Below the pieces are notes generated by a model that worked only from the letters and a program-made list of their open reading frames with translations, was not told the DNA's origin and did not search any database. Positions 25,830 through 33,464 of a stretch of DNA of 44,851 bases are shown piece by piece (within the stretch, counting starts at the first letter, position 1; each line of letters opens with the position of its first letter). This DNA is from Chloroflexota bacterium (GTDB lineage: Bacteria > Chloroflexota > Anaerolineae > Promineifilales > Promineifilaceae). A program made the position numbers and the translations under genes. The stretch covers positions 1,761 through 46,611 of the forward strand of contig JAHDEB010000024.1 of NCBI GenBank assembly GCA_020629055.1, given 5' to 3'.

Positions 25830-26600
25830 TTATTGGTTGCGGCCGCGTGCCTGAACCGCACGCCGTTTGTCTCCAATCGTTGCCACATCCATCTGCATCG
25901 CCCACGCCTTTGACCTAGCCCCTTCGAGCGCTAACCCCTCAGCCAAGGTAGTTCCATACCCAACATCAATTAATTTCTTGATCTCTTTTAAAGCGATTGG
26001 ATCACAGCTGGCAATATCACCGGCTAACTGAAGCGCCACTGCCATCAATTCCCCATCAGGAACAACCCTATTCACTAAACCCCAACGTTCAGCTTGGCCT
26101 GCATCAATAAAGTTACCGGTAAGGCTCATTTCCTTTGCACGTTGAATACCAATAATACGCGGCAGTTTTTGAGATAACCCCCATCCAGGCACAATGCCAA
26201 CCCGTCCATGGGTATCCGCAAATTTGGCACTTTCGGCCGCAATCATAAAATCGCTAAGCAACGCTAACTCAAACCCTCCAGTGATCGCAAAGCCATTTAT
26301 CGCCCCGATAATCGGAATAGAAAGCTGTTCGATCAGTTTAATAAAGGGGGCTGTAGTACCCAAATCATTCGAACTAAGACCATCCGCTTCCATCTCTTTT
26401 AGATCAAGGCCCGCACAAAAGGCACGCCCATTGCCCGTCAGTATCACAACCCTCAGATCTTCATTTTGCTGAATCTCTTTAAAGACAGTGACAAGTTGAT
26501 CTCGCATCGCCTTAGACAGTGAATTGAGCGCTTGCGGCCGATTTAGAGTCACAATAGCAATCTGATTTTTAATTTCTAGCAATACCGGTTGTTCTGTCAT
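25830..26600 (-). CDS. Enoyl-CoA hydratase/isomerase family protein
   Basis: A 256-residue crotonase-fold protein acting on an acyl-CoA thioester in the cytoplasm. The oxyanion-hole segments are AFCAGLDLKEM and NGFAITGGFELA. Glu111 aligns with crotonase Glu144, but the position of the second catalytic Glu (crotonase Glu164) appears to be His131 in THGRVGIVPGWG. Members of this subgroup are usually annotated as enoyl-CoA hydratases, but the substitution makes classical hydratase chemistry uncertain; an isomerase, hydrolase or binding role is possible. It diverges from the small membrane protein gene and is upstream of the H-NOX pair, separated by about 190 bp. The start ATG 26600 follows AGAAGGTAAC, an acceptable ribosome site. 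Confidence 0.88.
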   Translation of the reverse strand: MTEQPVLLEIKNQIAIVTLNRPQALNSLSKAMRDQLVTVFKEIQQNEDLRVVILTGNGRAFCAGLDLKEMEADGLSSNDLGTTAPFIKLIEQLSIPIIGAINGFAITGGFELALLSDFMIAAESAKFADTHGRVGIVPGWGLSQKLPRIIGIQRAKEMSLTGNFIDAGQAERWGLVNRVVPDGELMAVALQLAGDIASCDPIALKEIKKLIDVGYGTTLAEGLALEGARSKAWAMQMDVATIGDKRRAVQARGRNQ

Positions 26601-26639
26601 CTGTTACCTTCTTCTGCTTTAAGCGAATTCTGTTAAACA

Positions 26640-26653
26640 GTGACCCGCGTCAC
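26640..26653. promoter_or_regulatory. Inverted repeat in a divergent promoter region
   Basis: GTGAC-CCGC-GTCAC lies in the 134-bp gap between the divergent hydratase and small membrane protein genes, and a related GTGACGTCA occurs 9 bp later (26663). Position and symmetry suggest an operator, but no regulator can be assigned and no clear -10/-35 pair was found. Confidence 0.35.
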
Positions 26654-26734
26654 AAGCGGCCGTGACGTCAGGCACTATGGGCGATTATCGTAATCTGCCA
26701 TCATACAGTCAACAAATAAACACGGAGGTTCGAC

Positions 26735-27139
26735 ATGGACTTAACATCAATCGCATACATCATTTACATCGGCCTAAGCATCAGCATCACCATTTGGGTC
26801 GCCCAAACATTATTTAAAAACGGCCGAGTATTTATTATCGACGCATTTGCCGGGAACGAAACAGTCGCCAATGCCGTTAATCATTTACTACTCGTTGGCT
26901 TTTACCTCGTCAACATCGGCTTCATCGCCCTATTCATGCGCTTCGGCAGAAAGCCGGAAAATGTGCAAGAAGTATTTGAATTTGTAGCTACGAAAATCGG
27001 TATCGTGCTCTTCTTTTTGGGAGTCGCCCATTTTCTAAACATCTTTAACTTTGCACGGATTCGCAAAAAATCTTGGAAAACGGTCGTCGAAACAGAAGCA
27101 CAAACTGACCCAACCCCATCTACTCAACCTGCAACCTAA
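26735..27139 (+). CDS. Small integral membrane protein (134 aa)
   Basis: Three predicted transmembrane helices: about residues 5-25, 47-67 and 84-106. Between the first two is the conserved-looking stretch FKNGRVFIIDAFAGNE, and the tail after the third helix is basic then Thr/Pro/Gln-rich (KKSWKTVVETEAQTDPTPST). Related hypothetical membrane proteins with the pattern VNHLLLVGFYLVNIGF are, as I recall, widespread in Actinobacteria and Chloroflexota, with no settled function. The start is supported by CGGAGG seven bases before the ATG. A 29-residue membrane peptide follows 47 bp later, and one strong terminator closes both, so they form a two-gene unit. Confidence 0.8.
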   Translation: MDLTSIAYIIYIGLSISITIWVAQTLFKNGRVFIIDAFAGNETVANAVNHLLLVGFYLVNIGFIALFMRFGRKPENVQEVFEFVATKIGIVLFFLGVAHFLNIFNFARIRKKSWKTVVETEAQTDPTPSTQPAT

Positions 27140-27186
27140 TATCGGTGCAACGAGAGGCAGATACAAACTTTACTTGGAGAAAACAA

Positions 27187-27276
27187 ATGAGAATCTTAAA
27201 CGGAAAACTAATATTCACCTTCTTACTTGGTTCATTCATCGCCTACATTATGCTGATGGCTCAGCTAACAGGCTAA
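27187..27276 (+). CDS. 29-residue single-pass membrane peptide
   Basis: ATG 27187 is preceded by TTGGAGAAAACAA, with GGAG at a normal distance, and the frame closes at 27276. The peptide is MRILNGKLIF followed by TFLLGSFIAYIMLMAQLTG: a short basic start and one uninterrupted hydrophobic helix. It sits between the 134-aa membrane protein and a strong intrinsic terminator 28 bp after its stop. That position, its ribosome site and a clean helix argue for a real small protein, possibly a partner of the larger membrane protein. It is too short for homology to be judged by eye. Confidence 0.6.
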   Translation: MRILNGKLIFTFLLGSFIAYIMLMAQLTG

Positions 27277-27304
27277 AAATCCCTGACTGGGATCGCGACA
27301 CGAT

Positions 27305-27339
27305 ACTCAGCCTGATTTCGCAATCAGGCTGAGTTTTTT
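27305..27339 (+). terminator. Strong Rho-independent terminator
   Basis: ACTCAGCCTGATT (27305-27317) and AATCAGGCTGAGT (27322-27334) form a perfect 13-bp stem with a TCGC loop and a run of T to 27339. It ends the membrane protein and peptide transcript immediately before the promoter of the two-component system. Confidence 0.95.
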
Positions 27340-27343
27340 CCGC

Positions 27344-27349
27344 TATAAT
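27344..27349 (+). promoter_or_regulatory. Extended -10 box of an apparently leaderless kinase gene
   Basis: A consensus TATAAT ends six bases before ATG 27356, so transcription would start at or beside the first codon. There is no ribosome site, and the expected -35 position falls inside the preceding terminator stem. This geometry is typical of leaderless mRNAs. Confidence 0.65.
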
Positions 27350-27355
27350 TCACCC

Positions 27356-28669
27356 ATGGTAAAAATGCCAAACCCCCAAATAATTTTAACCTATCGTCTC
27401 GCAGCCCTATTCAAATTATTAGGTGTTACAACAGCGATAGTCGCCGGCTATTTCACAATTTGGGAATGGGGCCCTTCGTTTTACCGCTGGTGGTCGGCCG
27501 GGTTCGGTGCACTCATTCTACTGCTTGTCATCGCCCCATGGTGGCGCTTGTTTTCAGAAGAAAATCAGCCAACGGCGGCCCATGCAGGCCTCATCCTTGG
27601 CCTGTTAACAGGCATGCTAACCCCTCATCTAGAACTGCTGCATGCATTGTATCAACCCTATCAAGACCTTTACGCATATCCGCAGTTTGTCGAGATTCTC
27701 AAATTTACCCCGGATCAAGTCAACAATATCCACGGTTTTGGGCAAATGTTCATCATCATTCCCGTTATTTTGGCCACATGGCAATATCGCTTAAAAGGGA
27801 TTTTATGGTCAATGCCAGTCTCTGGACTAGCGTATGTCCTAATTACACTAATCATGCCAACAGACGCATTTAACTGGTATTTTTACGCCATCAAGGGGTT
27901 TGTTTTGCTGGGCATTGCGCTCATCTCTGCCCTGATCACCTGGATGCTGGTTGAAGCAACCCGGCGAGAGCAGAAAAAACTGGCCCGAGCCAATCGCAAA
28001 TTAGCTGAACAAGCTTTGGTGATGGAAGATTTAGCCGCAAGTCGTGAACGAAATCGACTCGCACGAGAATTGCATGACACCATGGCCCATTCAATCAGTG
28101 GCGCAACGGTGCAGCTACAAGCGGTACAAACATTACTGCAAGTCGATACGGCCGCAGCCGCAACCGAGCTAACCCAGGCACGCCTCGTTTTAAAAGATGG
28201 CTTGGCTGAATCTCGACGAGCAATCGCGACATTACGGGCCACACCTCTTGAGGAGTTAGGACTTCTTGCAGCCCTAACAAAAGAGGCGACAAAGATCGCG
28301 TCACGTACAGGCATCCAGCTTATTTCAAACTTGGAATCAAACCTGCAAGACAAAGCCCAACTCGATTTAACAGAAATTGAAGAGCAAGCGATTTACAGAA
28401 TATTATCTGCTGCAATGGGCAATATCGAACGGCATTCGGAGGCCACCCAAATGCAAATCAAACTAACCCAACTAAACGGGAAACCCACTTTTATCGTTCA
28501 AGATAATGGGAAAGGCTTTTTATCGGCCGCCCCACCCCCTGCCGGCCGATTTGGGCTGATGGGGATGCACGAACGAGCCAGCCTGATCGGTGCAAGACTA
28601 GACATCAACAGCCAACCGGGAGACGGCACAACTGTGATACTCTTTCTTGATCGGCCGGAACCGTCTTAA
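27356..28669 (+). CDS. NarL/DesK-type sensor histidine kinase
   Basis: A 437-residue membrane kinase. The N-terminal half has about five or six hydrophobic helices (about 16-34, 50-68, 78-98, 130-143, 150-170, 180-200) and no separate extracellular domain, so the signal may be membrane-related. A short coiled coil follows. HisKA_3 holds the phospho-acceptor His240 in RLARELHDTMAHS. The HATPase domain has the N box in a diverged form (AMGNIERHSEA), then DNGKGF and GRFGLMGMHERA with GDGTTV. The N-box Asn is kept (GNIERHSEA). The start is probably ATG 27356, leaderless under TATAAT; ATG 27365 is the alternative. It is followed by a small membrane protein and a response regulator, forming a three-gene operon. 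Confidence 0.92.
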   Translation: MVKMPNPQIILTYRLAALFKLLGVTTAIVAGYFTIWEWGPSFYRWWSAGFGALILLLVIAPWWRLFSEENQPTAAHAGLILGLLTGMLTPHLELLHALYQPYQDLYAYPQFVEILKFTPDQVNNIHGFGQMFIIIPVILATWQYRLKGILWSMPVSGLAYVLITLIMPTDAFNWYFYAIKGFVLLGIALISALITWMLVEATRREQKKLARANRKLAEQALVMEDLAASRERNRLARELHDTMAHSISGATVQLQAVQTLLQVDTAAAATELTQARLVLKDGLAESRRAIATLRATPLEELGLLAALTKEATKIASRTGIQLISNLESNLQDKAQLDLTEIEEQAIYRILSAAMGNIERHSEATQMQIKLTQLNGKPTFIVQDNGKGFLSAAPPPAGRFGLMGMHERASLIGARLDINSQPGDGTTVILFLDRPEPS

Positions 28670-28691
28670 ATAAACAACTTGGATACACCCT

Positions 28692-28928
28692 ATGAATAAT
28701 CGAACACAAAACCTCAAAGCGATCCTATCACTACTATTTCTGGCGCTTTGTCTTGGTAACCTCAGCTTTACCCCGCTTTGGATTCCCCAGCTTATAGGCT
28801 TAACAAGCCCAGAAATCCTAGTCTCAGAAACGATAGTCACCAGCAGTATCCTATTATTTTTCGTCATGCTTAACCTTATCTTCTATTTCGCCATCTATTC
28901 GATTTTGTTCGAGGGGGCTTCGTCATGA
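28692..28928 (+). CDS. Small two-helix membrane protein between kinase and regulator (78 aa)
   Basis: Two hydrophobic helices, about residues 9-36 and 45-72, joined by a short loop (LTSPEILVSET). A positively charged N-terminus suggests both ends are cytoplasmic. Its stop overlaps the response regulator start as ATGA, so the two are translationally coupled and it belongs to the two-component operon. No ribosome site is obvious before ATG 28692; the bases just upstream include one TTGGATAC, without a tandem copy. It is not recognised. A role modulating the membrane kinase is an inference from position only. Confidence 0.7.
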   Translation: MNNRTQNLKAILSLLFLALCLGNLSFTPLWIPQLIGLTSPEILVSETIVTSSILLFFVMLNLIFYFAIYSILFEGASS

Positions 28929-29596
28929 TCAAGGTTCTTATTTGTGACGACCAAGATATCGTCAGAAAAGGCTTAAACATCATTTTGACCCATGCAGATG
29001 GAATCGAAGTGATAGGGTTAGCAAAGGATGGCAAAGAAGCCTGTACAAAGACGGCCGAATTGCAACCTGATGTAATTTTAATGGACCTTAAAATGCCCAT
29101 TTTAAACGGGGTCCAAGCCACGAAACAGATCTCGGAACAAAATCAAAACGCGGCCATTTTAGTATTGACCACTTATGATGGGGATGATTGGGTTTTTGAT
29201 GCGATTCAAGCCGGTGCAAAAGGGTATCTATTAAAAGATACCGATGGAGAAGAGATCTTGCATGCGATCCACGAAACGGCTGCCGGCCGTGTCCATCTCG
29301 ACTCGCGCATTGCAGGAAAGGTTTTAGATGAATTTCGCAAAATCTCAACCCATAACGCAAAACGGCCCAAATCACCTTCAGAGGGTGATCATCAATTTGA
29401 CAAACTGACCGGCCGTGAACAGTCGATTTTGGAACAAATGGCTTTAGGGAAAAGTAATGCCGATATCGCGGCAGAACTCTTTTTGGCCGAAGGCACGGTC
29501 AAAAATAATGTGAGCCAAATCATTCAAAAACTACACGCAAATTCTCGAACCCAAGCGATTTTATCCGCTCTCCGGTCGGGTCTAGTCGATTTATAA
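28925..29596 (+). CDS. NarL/FixJ-family response regulator
   Basis: A 223-residue DNA-binding response regulator. The receiver has acidic residues DD at 8-9, phospho-acceptor Asp54 in ILMDLKMPI, the Thr in VLTTYD, and Lys in YLLKD. The C-terminal LuxR-type helix-turn-helix runs from LTGREQSILEQMA through NADIAAELFLAEGTVKNNVSQIIQKL. A linker of about 25 residues (HNAKRPKSPSEGDHQ) joins them. The start overlaps the preceding gene as ATGA and has a GAGGGGG ribosome site. It is the output partner of the histidine kinase two genes upstream; target promoters are not evident in the window. Confidence 0.95.
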   Translation: MIKVLICDDQDIVRKGLNIILTHADGIEVIGLAKDGKEACTKTAELQPDVILMDLKMPILNGVQATKQISEQNQNAAILVLTTYDGDDWVFDAIQAGAKGYLLKDTDGEEILHAIHETAAGRVHLDSRIAGKVLDEFRKISTHNAKRPKSPSEGDHQFDKLTGREQSILEQMALGKSNADIAAELFLAEGTVKNNVSQIIQKLHANSRTQAILSALRSGLVDL

Positions 29597-29820
29597 GCCC
29601 ATATCCAGTACTTTTTGGGCATGATGGTTGTTCATCTAGCCTGAACTTGGTACTATCGTACTACAACTAATTTGCACCAAACTGCTTACAATCTTAAGTT
29701 GAAATCCGAGAATATAAATTGATTTATTTCGGGGGGAAATTTATCGAGTATGATAGGGTTCCCTACTTAATAATTACAAGCAACATTTGGGGAATGTTAA
29801 AACAGATCGATAGGAAATAC

Positions 29821-30252
29821 ATGAAAAAGTTACTCGAAAATGTGCACATTTTTAGTAGACTCAACGACGACGAATTAACATTGGTCGAAGGCATATGCCA
29901 TGCACAAGAAATTCCTGCGGGGCAACTGATCGTAGAACAAAACTCGACCGGCAAGGACGTCTATATCGTTTCTGATGGCTCGATCGAAGTATTTGTTACG
30001 GTAGATGATGCCGACAAAGTGCTCGTTTTCCTAGGCCACGGTCAATTATTTGGTGAAATGGCTTTACTCGATCAAGGACATCGCTCAGCTTCGGGTCGCG
30101 CCGGCCGTGAAGGGTGCAATTTGGTGCGAATCAACAGCGATGACTTTAAAGAATTAAGTGAAAGACATCCGTCAATTGGATATTCTGTGATGAAACACTT
30201 TGCGATGGACTTAGCATTTAAGCTACGCCACATGAATCTGACAAGCGCTTAG
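29821..30252 (+). CDS. Cyclic nucleotide-binding domain protein
   Basis: A 143-residue stand-alone CAP_ED domain. The phosphate-binding cassette is intact: FGEMALLDQGHRSASGRA, with Glu and Arg at the positions that hold ribose and phosphate in cAMP/cGMP binders. The protein starts with a helix (KKLLENVHIFSRLNDDEL), typical of such domains in small regulatory proteins. No DNA-binding domain follows, so it is a binding or adaptor subunit. The frame is open from 29719, but ATG 29821 has AGGA six bases upstream and starts at the family's usual first helix. A small conserved hypothetical follows 17 bp downstream. Upstream, 29597-29820 has no other gene. Confidence 0.9.
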   Translation: MKKLLENVHIFSRLNDDELTLVEGICHAQEIPAGQLIVEQNSTGKDVYIVSDGSIEVFVTVDDADKVLVFLGHGQLFGEMALLDQGHRSASGRAGREGCNLVRINSDDFKELSERHPSIGYSVMKHFAMDLAFKLRHMNLTSA

Positions 30253-30269
30253 AATCGCTTCGAGTAATT

Positions 30270-30503
30270 TTGGATGGTTCAATGACAGACGACGAGACAA
30301 AAGAAGATACGATAATTTATAAGGTTAGCTATGTAGTTGAGGGTGGGGGACACCCCGGAGCGATTATCAACGCCGACCATTGCCCCGAGCCAGGAGACAA
30401 GGTCAGCTTCGATGGAAACAACTATGTGATTACCGCGGTTCAGGAACTTATGCCGCCGATCGGTGATTTCGGCTTCCTACATGCTGCTGTCAAGCTTGCT
30501 TAA
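30270..30503 (+). CDS. Small conserved hypothetical protein (77 aa)
   Basis: Starts at ATG 30270 or, four codons later, ATG 30282; neither has a strong ribosome site, and the gene lies 17 bp after the cyclic-nucleotide-binding gene, so it may be coupled to it. After an acidic N-terminus (TDDETKEDT) the sequence reads as a compact beta-rich domain: YKVSYVVEGGGHPGAIIN, PEPGDKVSFDGNNYVITAVQ and LMPPIGDFGFLHAAVKLA. I recall similar short proteins in Chloroflexota, but no function is known to me. No signal or membrane segment. Confidence 0.7.
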   Translation: MDGSMTDDETKEDTIIYKVSYVVEGGGHPGAIINADHCPEPGDKVSFDGNNYVITAVQELMPPIGDFGFLHAAVKLA

Positions 30504-30534
30504 TATCAAGCGATTCTTCTAATAAATGACTGAT

Positions 30535-31419
30535 CTACCGACCTGCAGACGCCTCACTGGCTAATTTCGCAGCAATGGCGAGCTCATCCCCATCAAGAAT
30601 CGTATTTTTCCCGTTAAACCAACGCACGTTCAGACTATTAGATTTATCATCAATCATCTGCCATAAATCAGCATTCGAGACAGCCTTCCCCCCCTTCTTT
30701 ACCCAGTTTTTCTTTTTCCAGCCTGTTATCCACTGGGTCGCCCCTTGAAATAGATAATCAGATACAGTGACAACTTGAACCGTCTTGGTCCCTGCAGGCA
30801 ACTCCGCAAAACCGTTCAAGACCGCTTCTATTTCCATACGATTATTGGTTGTAGCACTTGCATTCCCTGAGTTTTGCAATGTGTCTCCATCCGGTAGACG
30901 CACCACATATCCCCAGCCCCCTGGCCCGGGATTGCCTTTGCATGAGCCACGCACAAAAATGGTCGGCAGGTCAGCCGAAATTTCCATCGTTGGGGTTATC
31001 GCTTGCCGTGCTTCTGTTGCTAGTTGATCAACAATCTCGTTGTATTTGTTACCAGAGTGACCCTTGACCCAATTCCACTCAATCTGATGGGGCTCAATTA
31101 GCTTATGCAGCTTCTTCCATAGATCTTTATTCGGGATCGGTTCACCTTTTCGTTTAAAATCGGCCGCTACCCATCCGTCTAGCCACTCTAAAATACCCCG
31201 CCGCAAATATTGCGAATCGGTATAGAAATCAACCTCACAAGGGCGTTTTAACGCCTGCAAAGCGCCTATAGCGGCCGAAAGCTCCATCCGATTGTTGGTT
31301 ACATCTTTGGCACTTCCTTTTAATCGTTTCTCATGCTTTCCGTAAATTAATACGGCCCCCCAACCCCCATAACCGGGGTTGGGGTCTGCTCCACCATCCG
31401 AATAAATCGTTACCTTCAT
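30535..31419 (-). CDS. rnhA: Ribonuclease HI with a degenerate second RNase H domain
   Basis: Removes RNA from RNA/DNA hybrids. 294 residues, about twice a normal RNase HI. Domain 1 (1-140) has the complete active site: Asp8 (YSDGG), Glu46 (NNRMEL), Asp68 (YTDSQ), His121 (KGHSGN) and Asp131. Domain 2 (151-290) repeats the fold with Glu196 (NNRMEI), Asp221 (TVSDYLF) and a late Asp. The first metal-binding Asp is replaced by Arg157 (FVRGSCKGNPGPGG), and the handle carries extra Lys (WKKKNWVKKGG). Domain 2 is therefore probably non-catalytic and may bind hybrid or another partner. Its ATG overlaps the stop of the upstream LysM glycosidase gene as TAATG, with GGAGG just before. Confidence 0.92.
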   Translation of the reverse strand: MKVTIYSDGGADPNPGYGGWGAVLIYGKHEKRLKGSAKDVTNNRMELSAAIGALQALKRPCEVDFYTDSQYLRRGILEWLDGWVAADFKRKGEPIPNKDLWKKLHKLIEPHQIEWNWVKGHSGNKYNEIVDQLATEARQAITPTMEISADLPTIFVRGSCKGNPGPGGWGYVVRLPDGDTLQNSGNASATTNNRMEIEAVLNGFAELPAGTKTVQVVTVSDYLFQGATQWITGWKKKNWVKKGGKAVSNADLWQMIDDKSNSLNVRWFNGKNTILDGDELAIAAKLASEASAGR

Positions 31420-33110
31420 TAGCCTCCACTAACCGCTTTTAACGTTGCACAAGCTGGGCATGACCCGTCCGGCCGGATAATCGCATATCCGGCTTGGGGA
31501 TCACCATTAGGATCAAAGAAGGTAAGGTCTACATTGAAGACAATAAACATCTGAACCCGAGAGTCGCTGGCGGCCGAACGATATGCCTCGCCTAACCATT
31601 GAGCGTGCTGATCGACCGTCGTATTACCGGCCCAACCGAATGCTGGTGGCGTCGCCGGGAACCCGTTGGTGCTTAGATAACCGATTTCAGTGAAGCAAAG
31701 CGGTGTGTTCCGCCCCAAGGCCGCACTATAGGTGTTCACCATCGATCCAAAATACCAGCTGTAGTGGCGTGCACCATTATCAGCCGGATGACCGCTAGAG
31801 GCACCAGGAGCCGTTGCACCAGCGTTGTAATGCACCCCCATACAATCCATGTACCGGGTAGCCCCGGCCGCAGCCATGCTGCGGATGTATGCATCGTCAT
31901 CACAACCGTTGCCCGAACAGCCGCCAAAGAAACCGGTTGGGGCAGGTGCGCCACTAATTACCATGATGTTCGAGTTTGCCCCTTTAATCGCGTTATAAGC
32001 GGGAGCAAGCATGCTATTGACATACGTGGTCGGGTTAATTTGCCCAAGTGGCCACTCAAAGTCGATATTCATCTCGTTCCAAACTTCTATCGCATCTGGT
32101 GGATCAGCCAAACTAGCTACCCCACGTAGAAATTCAACATATCCGTTAAAATCAATCGATGTTGGGTAGGTATCTGCACCCGGAATACTGAGCAAGACTT
32201 TGAAACCATTGTTATGTCCGTTGGTAATTCGCCCTTGTAAGTCAGCAGGATTATTCCCAGCACCCCATTTGTGTTGGAACTTAACCCAAGTCATCCCTGC
32301 GCTTTTCATCTCGTTAGGATGAGAAAGGTTGTGGGTTTGTCCACCTAAAGGAGTCCCGCTAATTGTAATTGGGCCACCTGTTACTGGCGGTTGGGCCGGA
32401 GTCGTTGGTGTACCACCACCCGAAGATGCCCCAGGAATGGTCAGAACTTGCCCAACATAAATCAAATTGGCGCTAATTAATCCGTTTGCCGAAACAATCG
32501 ATTGAACCGACACACCATACAAAGCTGCAATGCCACCTAATGTCTGTCCGCGTGAAACCACATGGGTTCGTGCCGGAGATGGGGCAGGCGTTTCTGGCTC
32601 AGGGGTCGGATTCGGCGTTGTGGGTGGTGTAGGTGTACCGCCCCCACTGCCCGGGATAACCAACACTTGTCCCACATAAATAAGGTTAATGTTTAAAAGC
32701 TGATTGGCATTTGCGATATCATTGATCGTGACCCCGTATAAACGTGCGATCGTACCAACCGTTTGCCCGGAAGCGACCACGTGGGTCCTTGATTCAGTTG
32801 CTGGAGGAGGATTAGGTGTGGGTTCAGTCCCACCGCCGCCAGCGGTCCCCGGAATCGTAATGACTTGCCCTACTTTGATAAAATTTGGATTGATGAGGCT
32901 GTTGGCAGCGATTAAGTCGGCAACAGGAACATTGTATAGCCGCGAAATCGCATACATAGTTTCCCCTGGTGCGACGGTGTGTGTAGTTTGCGCAAAAGCG
33001 ACAGTTGGGGAGGTCAACATAGCGATTGCAACGACGGCCGAAATTAGTATCCAAGACATGGCACGCCTAGATAAACTCGACAGTTGAGGATTAAAGATTT
33101 TCTCTTTCAT
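31419..33110 (-). CDS. Secreted LysM protein with clan GH-A-like glycosidase domain
   Basis: A 563-residue exported enzyme. Residues 1-40 are a Sec signal peptide cut after AFA. Three LysM domains (about 43-88, 109-154, 181-226) are joined by Pro/Thr/Gly linkers and should hold it to the cell wall or other GlcNAc polymers. About 248-560 form a TIM barrel with the paired catalytic acids of clan GH-A type: acid/base Glu346 in VWNEMN and nucleophile Glu475 in CFTEIGY. Several Cys pairs fit an extracellular location. The substrate cannot be named. The start has AAGGAG nine bases upstream. Its stop overlaps the RNase H start (TAATG), an odd pairing of a secreted enzyme with a nucleic-acid enzyme. 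An inverted repeat lies 69-90 bp upstream. Confidence 0.9.
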   Translation of the reverse strand: MKEKIFNPQLSSLSRRAMSWILISAVVAIAMLTSPTVAFAQTTHTVAPGETMYAISRLYNVPVADLIAANSLINPNFIKVGQVITIPGTAGGGGTEPTPNPPPATESRTHVVASGQTVGTIARLYGVTINDIANANQLLNINLIYVGQVLVIPGSGGGTPTPPTTPNPTPEPETPAPSPARTHVVSRGQTLGGIAALYGVSVQSIVSANGLISANLIYVGQVLTIPGASSGGGTPTTPAQPPVTGGPITISGTPLGGQTHNLSHPNEMKSAGMTWVKFQHKWGAGNNPADLQGRITNGHNNGFKVLLSIPGADTYPTSIDFNGYVEFLRGVASLADPPDAIEVWNEMNIDFEWPLGQINPTTYVNSMLAPAYNAIKGANSNIMVISGAPAPTGFFGGCSGNGCDDDAYIRSMAAAGATRYMDCMGVHYNAGATAPGASSGHPADNGARHYSWYFGSMVNTYSAALGRNTPLCFTEIGYLSTNGFPATPPAFGWAGNTTVDQHAQWLGEAYRSAASDSRVQMFIVFNVDLTFFDPNGDPQAGYAIIRPDGSCPACATLKAVSGG

Positions 33111-33178
33111 TTTGGGAAGCTCCTTGCTTAATCACATTTCATCAGTATGAAAAAACAATAAAAGTGGTGAACTGACTC

Positions 33179-33200
33179 TGTAAATTCACTTTAGTTTACA
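33179..33200. promoter_or_regulatory. Operator-like inverted repeat upstream of the LysM glycosidase
   Basis: TGTAAA (33179-33184) and TTTACA (33195-33200) are the ends of a 22-bp near-palindrome, 69-90 bp before the glycosidase start on the minus strand. Elsewhere in the 354-bp divergent gap (33111-33464), TTCACGT occurs twice near 33350 and TATAAAAT lies at 33446-33453, a possible -10 for the phosphatase gene. No protein can be assigned. Confidence 0.4.
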
Positions 33201-33464
33201 AAAGTATCTGTATTAGAATAGAAACGTTTATAGGTAGAACCTGCGCTGATTGTGTCTGGGGGAATGTGTGGGAAGACATAAAAACACACCCTATCAGCAA
33301 CATTTTGAAGGATTTACATAATATTATCACGTTTTTCGGAACAGACAGCTTTCACGTGCCCTTCACGTTGAATTAAATAGTTTTACCGAATTGCCCCCTC
33401 TTAGAACAGCAAACCGTGACTAAAGTACCAACCCAACTTACTGAATATAAAATAGGAACATAGA

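Noticed and set aside
28679-28686. Single TTGGATAC before the 78-aa membrane protein as another SARP site
   Set aside because: No second copy lies 11 bp away and there is no -10 at the right distance.
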